19,425 nucleotides of DNA from Bacteroidales bacterium (GTDB lineage: Bacteria > Bacteroidota > Bacteroidia > Bacteroidales > Muribaculaceae), in contig DXYS01000046.1 of assembly GCA_019415705.1 (NCBI GenBank), positions 1 to 19,425 of the forward strand, written 5' to 3'. A model generated the notes under the pieces. It made no database searches and was not told the origin of the DNA. It worked only from the letters and a program-made list of their open reading frames with translations. This document shows, piece by piece, positions 1 to 7,652 of the stretch (within the stretch, counting starts at the first letter, position 1; each line of letters starts with the position of its first letter). The translations under genes were made by a program, and so were the position numbers.

Positions 1-215
1 GCTTGTGAAAGTTGAGGCTTTTACTCTTTTTTGACGACGGTTATGCAACACCCCCGGACGCACCTACGGCGCTCGCGCGTCCCGCGCTTTCCCGGGCGGC
101 AGCATTATACATGCCAAAGGCATGTCTCTACATTGTGTTGATAATCAATTTATTGCAACGGTCGATTGCAAATCGGCCATCCATGACGCGTCGCGCGCTT
201 TTGGGGTGCCACATT
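1..215. other. Left-edge stretch with no supported gene
   Basis: I see no convincing coding region here. One open frame (12-263, plus strand) has no recognisable motif, runs through the terminator at 220-249 and is GC-skewed in a way that does not resemble a protein. The stretch does contain a small perfect hairpin at 109-125: a seven-base stem (ACATGCC / GGCATGT) around an AAA loop. A GC-rich patch lies at about 55-100. No TAnnTTTG promoter element stands out on either strand. It may be the promoter or tail of a gene beyond the left edge. Confidence 0.5.
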
Positions 216-249
216 AAAAAAGGCCGCGCCCCGATTGAGGTGCGGCCTT
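216..249 (-). terminator. Intrinsic terminator of the cysteine-rich protein gene
   Basis: Read on the minus strand, an 11-base stem (AAGGCCGCACC pairing with GGCGCGGCCTT, one G-T wobble) closes an eight-base loop and is followed directly by a run of T. It lies about 20 bases past the stop codon of the leftward gene at 271-861, which is the expected place for its Rho-independent terminator. Plus-strand stem arms are 220-230 and 239-249. Confidence 0.85.
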
Positions 250-270
250 GGCTAATGATTTAAATTTTTA

Positions 271-861
271 TCAGTTCTTTGATGCTTTGGAAGTCTTGGC
301 TGAAATGGCTTTGCCATGGTCGCCGTGACGCATCCCGTGGCATTTGCGGCCGTTGCGTGCCATTTTGCCCTTGTCGCAGTGATGTCCTGCGGGACGGCTT
401 ACGGCAATATTCTCAAGAAAAACCTCATATTGCTCGGGAGTGAGGATGGCTTTCACCTTATTAAGACAGTCGCGTCTCTGCTGCAGACGGTTGGCGACAG
501 CCTTGTCCTTGCCGGCTGCTACGGGACACTCGGTTTTGGCGCAGTTCTCGCCGGGCTTGCAGTTCTTGTCGCAATTGGCCTGCTGCGGGCAGTTGGCGCG
601 ACCTTTGCATGCTTCGCGCTGAGCCTTGCACTCGGCTTTGAGAGCGTTTAATTTAGTCTGCTGGTCTGCTGTCAGAGTGATGCCCTCGAAGGGGTTGAAC
701 GCATTGCGGTCAGCCTTGTTGCATTTGGCTTTGTCTCCGCGTTTACATTCCTTATTTAAAGGACAGCCGTTGGTGGCGGTGTTATCGGCGGGTTTCTGAG
801 CGAATACGGTTGACGAGCATGCGCAGAGGGCGGCGATTGCTATTACAAATAATTTTTTCAT
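271..861 (-). CDS. Small secreted cysteine-rich LTxxQ (Spy/CpxP-like) protein
   Basis: The 196-residue product starts with a clear signal peptide (MKKLFVIAIAALCAC...) and a signal peptidase I site after VFA at about residue 21, so it should be periplasmic. Two LTxxQ-type motifs follow, LTADQ at 63-67 and LTPEQ at 140-144. These are the hallmark of the Spy/CpxP family of periplasmic chaperones and metal-stress sensors. Between and around them the protein is unusually rich in Cys, Lys and Asn. The mature part has 13 cysteines, seven of them in residues 78-112 spaced roughly every four to seven residues. The tail is rich in His and Lys (HHCDKGK, CHGMRHGDHGK). Metal binding is inferred from this composition. 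The gene is transcribed alone and leftward, with a good terminator behind it. I am fairly sure of the family and unsure of the function. Confidence 0.8.
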   Translation of the reverse strand: MKKLFVIAIAALCACSSTVFAQKPADNTATNGCPLNKECKRGDKAKCNKADRNAFNPFEGITLTADQQTKLNALKAECKAQREACKGRANCPQQANCDKNCKPGENCAKTECPVAAGKDKAVANRLQQRRDCLNKVKAILTPEQYEVFLENIAVSRPAGHHCDKGKMARNGRKCHGMRHGDHGKAISAKTSKASKN

Positions 862-1163
862 TGTCTTGATGGAGTTGTTCGGGTTATTTTAAATATGTTT
901 TTATTGATTGAGTCAGACTCGTGGCAAGCACTGTTTTTTGCTTGCCGGACGTTTATTAAGACGGCACGCTGTAGCAAAGGTTTAGCACCCGTCCCGGTTA
1001 TTTCTAATTTCTTAACATTCCGACCATTACTGCCGCGCGTGCGTAAATATTTCGTAAAAGCGATGTATCTGACGTTGTTATTTAGCTCAAAACAACTTAA
1101 CTTTGTGGCGCTCAAACGAGCCTGTCTGTGGGCTCAATATTTGAAAACTTAACACAACAGACC
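862..1163. other. Divergent intergenic spacer with a hairpin
   Basis: This 302-base spacer separates the leftward cysteine-rich protein gene from the rightward PASTA gene. It contains the PASTA promoter (1075-1105) and a hairpin at 923-946 with eight-base arms GGCAAGCA / TGCTTGCC and a T-rich loop. The hairpin would lie in the 5' leader of the leftward gene if its promoter is upstream of 946. I find no exact TAnnTTTG element for the leftward gene. The closest is AACCTTTG read leftward at 982-975, which is weak. Open frames crossing the spacer on both strands (858-1115 minus, 895-1152 plus) show no protein-like features. Confidence 0.55.
1075..1105 (+). promoter_or_regulatory. Bacteroidetes-type promoter of the PASTA-rluD pair
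   Basis: TAACTTTG at 1098-1105 matches the -7 consensus TAnnTTTG exactly. TTG at 1075-1077 lies 20 bases upstream as the -33 element. Transcription would start near 1112, giving a leader of about 50 bases before the ATG at 1164. This supports that ATG over the GTG at 1128, which would leave only a short leader. Confidence 0.65.
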
Positions 1164-1802
1164 ATGAACAGATTTTTTAACGGCCTGAAAAAATTTTACG
1201 TAAAACACCCCATCATCTCAAATATCATCTTTATCATTCTGACAGGCATAGTCTTGCTGTGGTTTGCGATGCTGTGTCTGGATGTGTGGACACGTCACGG
1301 CGACGACTCCACGGTGCCTCAGGTCAAAGGTCTGAGCTATGACCGCGCGGCCGAGCTGCTTGCCGACTGCGACCTCAAAATCGAGATTTCAGACTCGATT
1401 TATGACCGCAATGTCGCTCCCGGCACAGTGATTGAGTCGTTTCCCCATGCGGGAGCTGTCGTAAAAAGCGGCCGTCAGGTATATGTCACGGTTACAGCTT
1501 TCTCCCCCAAGATGGTGACGCTCTCGATGCCTGTCACCGGTGTGTCATCACGTCAGGCGGTCAGCTATCTTGAGGCGCTCGGCATAACATCTATAAGACT
1601 TGTCGATGTGCCGTCTCAATACTCTGATTTGGTCGAGGGGGCTACCTATGACGGTCATCGCCTGAGTGTAGGCTCTGTAATCCCGGTGACGGCATCTGTC
1701 ACTCTCGAGGTCGGCACCGGACCTTCCGCCGACGAGTTTGCTGTCGATTCGCTTGATGTGGCCATTGACTCGGCCATAGATGATATAAATTTTGAGGAAT
1801 AA
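1164..1802 (+). CDS. Membrane-anchored PASTA domain protein
   Basis: The 212-residue product has a short basic cytoplasmic N-terminus (MNRFFNGLKKFYVKHP), one transmembrane helix at about 17-41, and an extracytoplasmic part with two PASTA-like repeats. The first (about 49-113) is canonical, with VPQVKG, a conserved AAELL helix, and a GTVIES..PGAGA-like strand ending in VYVTV. The second (about 114-195) is more divergent. The tail is acidic. PASTA domains usually bind peptidoglycan or muropeptides, often on kinases or penicillin-binding proteins. Here there is no kinase or transpeptidase domain, and stand-alone PASTA proteins of this kind are common in Bacteroidetes. I chose the ATG at 1164 because the GTG at 1128 would add an unlikely N-terminus. 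The stop overlaps the next start as TAATG, so translation is probably coupled to the RluD gene. Confidence 0.85.
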   Translation: MNRFFNGLKKFYVKHPIISNIIFIILTGIVLLWFAMLCLDVWTRHGDDSTVPQVKGLSYDRAAELLADCDLKIEISDSIYDRNVAPGTVIESFPHAGAVVKSGRQVYVTVTAFSPKMVTLSMPVTGVSSRQAVSYLEALGITSIRLVDVPSQYSDLVEGATYDGHRLSVGSVIPVTASVTLEVGTGPSADEFAVDSLDVAIDSAIDDINFEE

Positions 1803-2936
1803 TGCAGAAATCGGCCATGAGTGTGAATCGACAGGCTTCCGCCTCCGCTGATACCTGTGGTGAGGACGTCACAGACCTGTCGGCTGATGCTGTCTGTGAT
1901 GAGACTGATGCAGATGAAGACACCGATGACGGAAACGGCCTTTACGAACATTTCCGTTTCGTAGCCGACAAGGGCCAGACCCTGCTGCGTGTCGACAAAT
2001 TCCTGACTGCCCGTCTCGAAAAATCATCGCGAAACCGTGTCCAGCAGGCCGCCGAGGCAGGTTGCATACTCGTAAACGGCCGCGCTGTCAAAAGCAACTA
2101 TCGCGTTAAACCGCTCGATGTCGTGCAGGTGGTCATGGACCGTCCGCGATATGAGTTTGAGATTACGGCCGAGGATATTCCCTTGGACATCGTCTACGAG
2201 GATGCCGACCTGCTCGTGGTCAACAAGCCGGCCGGCCTTGTGGTCCATCCCGGCCACGGCAACTATAACGGTACGCTCGTCAACGCCCCTCGCATGGCAT
2301 TTCCGCGACAATCCCGACTACGATGTCAACGACCCACGCATGGGCCTCGTGCACCGTATTGACAAGGACACTTCCGGGCTGCTCGTCGTTGCCAAGACTC
2401 CGGATGCCAAGACACACCTCGGGCGCCAGTTCTTCAACAAGACCACCAAGCGCGAGTACCGTGCCCTCGTCTGGGGCATCCCCGACCCGCCGCAGGGCCG
2501 TATCGAGGGAAACATCGGCCGCTCGACACGTGACCGCCTGCAGATGGCCGTCTATCCCGACGGCTCGGCCGGCAAACACGCCGTGACACACTACACGACG
2601 CTCGAGACTTTCAGCCATGTCTCGCTTGTAAAATGCGTTTTAGAAACCGGCCGTACTCATCAGATACGTGTCCACATGCGTCACATCGGCCATCCGCTGT
2701 TTAACGATGCGCGCTATGGCGGCGACCGTGTGCTCCGCGGCATCCCCTCGGCCAAATACAATCAGTTTGTCGAAAACTGCTTCGCCGTCTGTCCGCGTCA
2801 GGCCTTACACGCGCGCACTCTCGGCTTCGTCCATCCGCGCACCGGCGAGGAGATGTTCTTTACGGCCGAAATACCCGATGACATGTCGGCAGTGATTGAG
2901 CGCTGGAGAGCATACAGCATTGCACAGTCACGCTGA
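1802..2936 (+). CDS. rluD: RluD-family 23S rRNA pseudouridine synthase, frameshifted
   Basis: Read across a frameshift, this encodes a large-subunit pseudouridine synthase of about 377 residues. RluD converts uridines of the helix 69 loop of 23S rRNA. An acidic extension of about 50 residues precedes an S4 RNA-binding domain (VDKFLTARL...GCILVNGRAV). The catalytic domain has NKPAGLVVHPG, HRIDKDTSGLLV with the catalytic Asp at codon 2361-2363, and ETGRTHQIRVH. The first part is in one frame (1802 to about 2285) and the rest is in the next. Family members read ...GTLVNAL-AWHFRDNP, whereas the DNA has four C at 2286-2289 where three would keep the frame. As written, translation stops at 2362 just past the break and loses the active site. 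A sequencing or assembly error, or a real recent mutation, are the main options. Family assignment is firm; functional status is not. Confidence 0.85.
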
Positions 2937-2981
2937 CTTTGTGCCGCATAGTCTTAAATGACCTTAAACTATGGGGCCAAA

Positions 2982-3013
2982 TTAGCCAGTTTAAAGATAT
3001 TTTGCTATTTTTG
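2982..3013 (+). promoter_or_regulatory. Probable promoter of the acyltransferase-tex unit
   Basis: TATTTTTG at 3006-3013 matches the -7 consensus TAnnTTTG and sits 23 bases before the ATG at 3037. The -33 element is weak: TTAG at 2982-2985 is at the right distance (20 bases). The 100-base gap after the rluD stop also suggests a new transcription unit. Confidence 0.55.
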
Positions 3014-3036
3014 GCAATCTAAACACAGCATAAAAC

Positions 3037-4230
3037 ATGTCAGAAAAAGACAATATAATAAATATACCCGAGCAATTTTCAGATATAGCTCCTTATCGTG
3101 GCGAGGATTTCACGGCGGCCATAGACCGTTTGGTCAAAGAGCCCGGTTTCGAGCATGCCGTGCGTTATGTTATGCCTGACGTAGACTATGACGAGTTCGT
3201 CGACCGCCTGCGTCATGTGCGCAACCAGCAGGACTTTCAGGAGCATGTGATGGGCCGTTTTCTCGAGATGCTTGCCGCATCGACGACCGACGGTCTCTCG
3301 ATAGACGGTGTCGAAAACTGTGAGCCCGGTCGGAGCTACACATTTATCAGCAATCATCGCGATATAGTGCTTGACGCTTCGTTCCTTAATCTGTGCTTTA
3401 TCCGCTCCGGTCTCCCCCTCACTCAGATTGCCATCGGCAATAACCTGCTGATTTATGAGTGGATATCTGATTTGGTTAAGGTCAACCGCAGTTTCATCGT
3501 CAAACGCGATGTGAAGATGGTCAAGGCGCTTGAGGCCGCGCGTCAGCTGTCGGCATACATACACTTTACCATCAACACTCTGCATGAGTCGGTCTGGATT
3601 GCCCAGCGTGAGGGCCGCGCCAAAGACTCTAATGACTTGACTCAGGAGAGCCTTGTCAAGATGCTTGGTCTCGGAGGCACGACCGGCGACCTCAAGACTA
3701 ACCTTGAGCAGATTAACCTGATGCCTGTCTCGATTTCATACGAATACGACCCCAACGACTACCTCAAGGCCCGCGAGTTTCTGCTCCGTCGGCGTGACCC
3801 GCAGTTCAAGAAATCGCAGCGAGACGACCTCTTCAGCATGGAGACCGGTCTGTTGCATTACAAGGGCCGTGTCCACTTCCGCATCGGACGCTGCATCAAT
3901 GCCGAGCTCGAGAAGTCGACAGCCACTGACCGCACCGACATCGTCAGAGAGACTTGCGGACTGATTGACCGTGCGATACATTGCGGCTACCGCATCTTCC
4001 CGTGCAATTACATAGCGTTTGACGAGCTGAACGGCACTGACCGTTTCGCGTCGTGCTACAGCTCTGACGACGTTGCCCGTTTTGACGCATATATCAATGC
4101 TCAGCTTGACAAGGTCGATGTCAGCGACGTGACTGACGACGAACGTCTGTTTATGCGCTCGATGATGCTGACTATGTATGCCAACCCGCTGAAAAATCAG
4201 TTGGCTGCACAGGACTGCCGCGATATCTGA
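3037..4230 (+). CDS. PlsC-like glycerophosphate acyltransferase family protein
   Basis: The 397-residue product carries an acyltransferase domain of the PlsC/LPLAT type, which transfers acyl chains in phospholipid synthesis. The key segment is ISNHRDIVLD, with His107 and Asp113 as the likely catalytic pair. Downstream are IAIGNNLL and VNRSFIVKRD, resembling the substrate-pocket blocks of the family, and LMPVSISYEYDP, similar to the later P-V-S-I block. There are no obvious transmembrane helices. The protein is longer than classical PlsC (about 240-270 residues), with about 90 extra residues at the N-terminus and a long C-terminal part. The His-to-Asp spacing here has five residues between, while the textbook motif has four. 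The closest annotation is 1-acyl-sn-glycerol-3-phosphate acyltransferase, but the exact acceptor cannot be read from the sequence. A promoter lies just upstream. Confidence 0.8.
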   Translation: MSEKDNIINIPEQFSDIAPYRGEDFTAAIDRLVKEPGFEHAVRYVMPDVDYDEFVDRLRHVRNQQDFQEHVMGRFLEMLAASTTDGLSIDGVENCEPGRSYTFISNHRDIVLDASFLNLCFIRSGLPLTQIAIGNNLLIYEWISDLVKVNRSFIVKRDVKMVKALEAARQLSAYIHFTINTLHESVWIAQREGRAKDSNDLTQESLVKMLGLGGTTGDLKTNLEQINLMPVSISYEYDPNDYLKAREFLLRRRDPQFKKSQRDDLFSMETGLLHYKGRVHFRIGRCINAELEKSTATDRTDIVRETCGLIDRAIHCGYRIFPCNYIAFDELNGTDRFASCYSSDDVARFDAYINAQLDKVDVSDVTDDERLFMRSMMLTMYANPLKNQLAAQDCRDI

Positions 4231-4292
4231 CCGCTTTCGGCCGGTTGCCCGTTTATCATACCACTTACACACCCTTACGGCCCCTACTATAT

Positions 4293-5519
4293 ATGCGACT
4301 TCCGCTTGTGCCTTTTTTGATTGTGCTTATAGTCAATCTGTTGATTGACTTTTATATATGGCGAAGACTCCGCCCGGCGAAAGATGGCGGCCGCCGTCAG
4401 AGCCTGTGGCGGCGCATTGCCCCTAAAATCCATATTGCACTCTCGGCTGTCTTTACGGTCGGTTTTGTCGTGGTGATTTCCTATCCCAAGAAAGATGCCG
4501 GCGAAGTGTCATTCGAGTGGCTGATGTGGTGGCTCTACGTCTATTTCTCGATATATATACCCAAAGCGGTTTTTGTATTGTTTGACCTGCTTGCACGCAT
4601 CCCTCGCCTTTTCGGACACAGGTCATTCAGATGGCTTTCGGCCGCAGGTGCGGTTGTCGGAGTCATTATATTCGGCCTTATGTGGTGGGGCGCCTTTGTC
4701 AACCGTTACAACATAGACGTGAATGATGTCGAACTGACGGTCGACGGATTGCCGAAATCTTTTGACGGATATCGCATCGCGCAGATTTCAGACCTGCATG
4801 TCGGCACATATGGCGACGACGACGGTTTTGTCAGGGAGCTGGTCAGCCGTGTCAACGCCCTGCATCCTGATTTGATTGTATTTACCGGAGATATCGTCAA
4901 CCGCTACAGCGACGAGTTGCGTCCGTTTGTCAAGGCGCTATCAGGTCTCGAAGCTCCTGACGGCGTCCTTTCGATACTCGGCAACCATGATTATGGCGAC
5001 TATTATAAATGGTCCTCTGATGCGGCCAAAGCAGCCAATTTGCAGTCTCTTAAGGATATGCAGGCTGATATGGGCTGGCGCATGCTCAACAATGACCATG
5101 TCGTGCTGCGTCGCGGCGTTGCGGCAGATTCGATTGTCGTAATCGGTGTCGAAAATGTCGGAGACCCGCCCTTCCATACTTACGGAGACCTTGACGCGGC
5201 ATATCCTGCGCTTGCTGACCCCGCAGTTAAAATACTTTTGAGTCACAATCCGGCCCATTGGGTCGACGATATAGCCGGTGCGCCTGACAAAAACATAGCT
5301 CTTACGCTTTCAGGCCATACACACGCCATGCAGATAAGCCTGTTCGGCCTTTCGCCGGCGGCATGGCGCTATCCGACGTGGGGTGGAATGTATGACGACG
5401 GCGAGGGACGCAGCCTGTATGTCAATATCGGTGCCGGCGAAGTGGCAATCCCGGCGCGTATTGGCGCTACCCCCGAGATTACTCTCATAGAGCTGAAATC
5501 AAAAAATGATTTAAGGTGA
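4293..5519 (+). CDS. Membrane-anchored calcineurin-like metallophosphoesterase
   Basis: The 408-residue product has about four N-terminal transmembrane helices (roughly residues 4-23, 46-66, 80-105 and 115-140) followed by a metallophosphoesterase domain. All metal-binding blocks are present: ISDLHVG with Asp167 and His169, FTGDIVN, GNHD at 230-233, LLSHNP and GHTH at 341-344. The architecture resembles YkuE/YaeI-type membrane phosphoesterases, some of which act on UDP-diacylglucosamine or other lipids. Its place directly after an acyltransferase makes a lipid substrate attractive, but this is inference. I chose ATG 4293, since the frame opens at a TTG at 4245 without hydrophobic or conserved sequence before the first helix. 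The 62-base gap upstream has no promoter, so it is probably co-transcribed. The stop overlaps the tex GTG start. Confidence 0.85.
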   Translation: MRLPLVPFLIVLIVNLLIDFYIWRRLRPAKDGGRRQSLWRRIAPKIHIALSAVFTVGFVVVISYPKKDAGEVSFEWLMWWLYVYFSIYIPKAVFVLFDLLARIPRLFGHRSFRWLSAAGAVVGVIIFGLMWWGAFVNRYNIDVNDVELTVDGLPKSFDGYRIAQISDLHVGTYGDDDGFVRELVSRVNALHPDLIVFTGDIVNRYSDELRPFVKALSGLEAPDGVLSILGNHDYGDYYKWSSDAAKAANLQSLKDMQADMGWRMLNNDHVVLRRGVAADSIVVIGVENVGDPPFHTYGDLDAAYPALADPAVKILLSHNPAHWVDDIAGAPDKNIALTLSGHTHAMQISLFGLSPAAWRYPTWGGMYDDGEGRSLYVNIGAGEVAIPARIGATPEITLIELKSKNDLR

Positions 5520-7651
5520 CTGATTTTACCAAACTCATAGCTTCCCGTCTCGGCCTGACGGAGCACAGTGTCGCCGCTACTCTCGGATTGCTTGACGACG
5601 GAGCGACGGTGCCGTTTATCAGCCGCTATCGCAAGGAAGCCACAGGCGGCCTCGATGAAGTCGCTGTCCGCAGCATTGAGACACTCGCCGAGAGCCTGCG
5701 CGAGCTCGACAAACGTAAGGCTTACATCACCGGCGTCATCACAGAGGCCGGCTCGATGACGCCGGAGCTCGCCGCACGCATAGCCGACTGTTGGGACGCG
5801 GCTGAGATTGAGGATATATATCTGCCGTTCAAGCCCAAGCGCCGCACTCGTGCGACCGTCGCCCGCGAGCTTGGCCTCGAGCCCTTGGCCAAGATGATTA
5901 TGAGCGGCTCGTCGTCTGACCCCGTGGCGGCCGCCCGACGTTTTGTCGGCGACAAGGTTGCTGACTGCGACGCCGCCATAGCCGGTGCCTCGGACATCAT
6001 AGCCGAGTGGGTCAGCGAGCATCGACACGCCCGTCAGATGGTGCGCGGCCGTTTTCGCCGCAATGCAGTCATAACTTCTGCACTGGTTAAAGGCAAGGAC
6101 AACGAGGCGCGCAACTACCGCACATATTTCAAGTTTCGCCAGAATCTTGGCCACATAGCCTCGCATAATTACCTCGCCATACGCCGCGGTGAGAAAGCCG
6201 GCTTGCTCCACGTGGCCCTCGAGATTGACGACGATGCTATAATCGCTGCTCTCTGCCGCCTGTTTGTCAAAGAGTCGATGTCAAAGGCTGTTGCCGACGT
6301 GGTCTGCGCTGCTGTCGCTGACAGCTATCGCCGTCTGATGCGCCCGTCTATCGAAAACGAAGTCGCCGCCGAAACCAAGGAGCGTGCCGACCGCGAGGCT
6401 ATCGCTATGTTTGCCGACAACGCCCGTCAGCTGTTGCTTGCGCCCCCGCTTCATCATCGCCGCGTGCTCGCCGTCGACCCGGGATATCGCACCGGCTGCA
6501 AGATTGTCTGCTTAGACGCGCAGGGTAATCTGCTCTATCACGGCGTGATTTATCCGACTGCCCCTCAGAGCGATATTCTCGGCACGACCCGTACCCTCCA
6601 GCGGCTCGTGCGTCAGTTTGAGATTGATGCGATAGCCCTCGGCAACGGCACAGCCTCGCGCGACACCGAGAATGTGCTCCGCTCCATTGTATATCCGCGT
6701 CCCGTCGAGATTTTCACGGTCAGTGAGAACGGCGCATCGGTCTACTCGGCCTCCGACGTGGCCCGCGAGGAGTTTCCCGACCATGACGTCACAGTGCGCG
6801 GCGCCGTCTCCATCGGCCGCCGTCTCATCGACCCCTTGGCCGAGCTTGTCAAAATCGACCCCAAGTCAATCGGCGTCGGGCAGTATCAGCACGATGTCAA
6901 TCAGAGCGCCCTTAAAGACAGCCTCGACTTCACAGTGATGAGCTGTGTCAACACCGTCGGCGTCAACATCAACACCGCCTCACGTCAGTTGCTCGCCTAT
7001 GTCTCGGGCATCGGGCCGCAGTTGGCTGCCAACATTGTAAATTACCGCGCAGACCACGGCGATTTCGCGTCCAAGAGCCGCATTATGGATGTGCCGCGCA
7101 TGGGCGCCAAGGCCTTTGCTCAGGCTGCCGGCTTCCTGCGTATCCCCGACGGCAGCTCCAAGTTAGACAACACCGGCGTCCATCCCGAGAGTTATCATGT
7201 GGTCCGCCACATGGCTGCTGACCTCGGCGTCACCGTCGAGGAACTTGTCGGAAACATTGACCTTCTGAAGTCTCTCGACGTCACCCGCTACGAGACTGAA
7301 AAGACCGGACGCGCCACGCTTGACGACATCATAGGCGAGTTGCTCAAGCCCGGCCATGACCCGCGAACTGACGCCGCCACCGTCAAATTCGACCCCTCAA
7401 TACGCGAGCTCGAGGATATCACGGAGGGAATGACCCTTGAAGGCATAGTCGGCAATATCACGGCCTTCGGCGCCTTTGTCGATGTCGGCATAAAAGAGAG
7501 CGGCCTTGTGCATGTCTCGCAGATGGCAGACCGCCGCGTGTCATCGCCGTCCGAAGTGGTGAAAATCAATCAGATAGTGCGCGTCAAAGTCATAGGCGTA
7601 GACCTCGAGCGACGTCGTCTCTCACTTTCGTTAAAAGATGCCGACCGTTGA
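5516..7651 (+). CDS. tex: Tex family RNA-binding transcription accessory protein
   Basis: The 711-residue product matches Tex end to end. It has an N-terminal helical region (LDDGATVPFISRYRKEATGGLDE), a YqgF/RNase H-like fold starting with VLAVDPGYRTGCK near residue 320, and NGTASRDTE and SASDVAREEFP further on. A helix-hairpin-helix stretch (LAYVSGIGPQLAANIVNYR) lies near 495-515, and a C-terminal S1 RNA-binding domain (about 637-708) ends in RRRLSLSLK. Tex binds nucleic acids and affects transcription and virulence gene expression in several bacteria; its exact role is unsettled. The start is a GTG inside the preceding stop (GTGA overlap), supported because the next residues, TDFTKLIASRLGL, match the usual Tex N-terminus. 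Coupled translation with the phosphoesterase is likely. The folK-like gene follows after one base. Confidence 0.95.
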   Translation: MTDFTKLIASRLGLTEHSVAATLGLLDDGATVPFISRYRKEATGGLDEVAVRSIETLAESLRELDKRKAYITGVITEAGSMTPELAARIADCWDAAEIEDIYLPFKPKRRTRATVARELGLEPLAKMIMSGSSSDPVAAARRFVGDKVADCDAAIAGASDIIAEWVSEHRHARQMVRGRFRRNAVITSALVKGKDNEARNYRTYFKFRQNLGHIASHNYLAIRRGEKAGLLHVALEIDDDAIIAALCRLFVKESMSKAVADVVCAAVADSYRRLMRPSIENEVAAETKERADREAIAMFADNARQLLLAPPLHHRRVLAVDPGYRTGCKIVCLDAQGNLLYHGVIYPTAPQSDILGTTRTLQRLVRQFEIDAIALGNGTASRDTENVLRSIVYPRPVEIFTVSENGASVYSASDVAREEFPDHDVTVRGAVSIGRRLIDPLAELVKIDPKSIGVGQYQHDVNQSALKDSLDFTVMSCVNTVGVNINTASRQLLAYVSGIGPQLAANIVNYRADHGDFASKSRIMDVPRMGAKAFAQAAGFLRIPDGSSKLDNTGVHPESYHVVRHMAADLGVTVEELVGNIDLLKSLDVTRYETEKTGRATLDDIIGELLKPGHDPRTDAATVKFDPSIRELEDITEGMTLEGIVGNITAFGAFVDVGIKESGLVHVSQMADRRVSSPSEVVKINQIVRVKVIGVDLERRRLSLSLKDADR

Positions 7652-7652
7652 A

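Noticed and set aside
12..263. 83-residue open frame at the left edge, plus strand
   Set aside because: No recognisable motif, poor composition for a protein, and it reads through the leftward terminator at 220-249.
858..1152. Overlapping open frames on both strands in the divergent spacer
   Set aside because: Neither has a signal peptide, domain or plausible start context. The PASTA promoter lies inside them.
2958..3179. 73-residue plus-strand open frame starting between rluD and the acyltransferase gene
   Set aside because: It crosses the acyltransferase promoter and start in another frame and shows no protein-like features.
3736..4272. 178-residue minus-strand open frame
   Set aside because: Antisense to the acyltransferase gene, with no recognisable protein family.
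5369..6211. 280-residue minus-strand open frame
   Set aside because: It lies opposite the metallophosphoesterase end and the well-supported Tex coding region. It is a long antisense shadow typical of GC-richer coding DNA.
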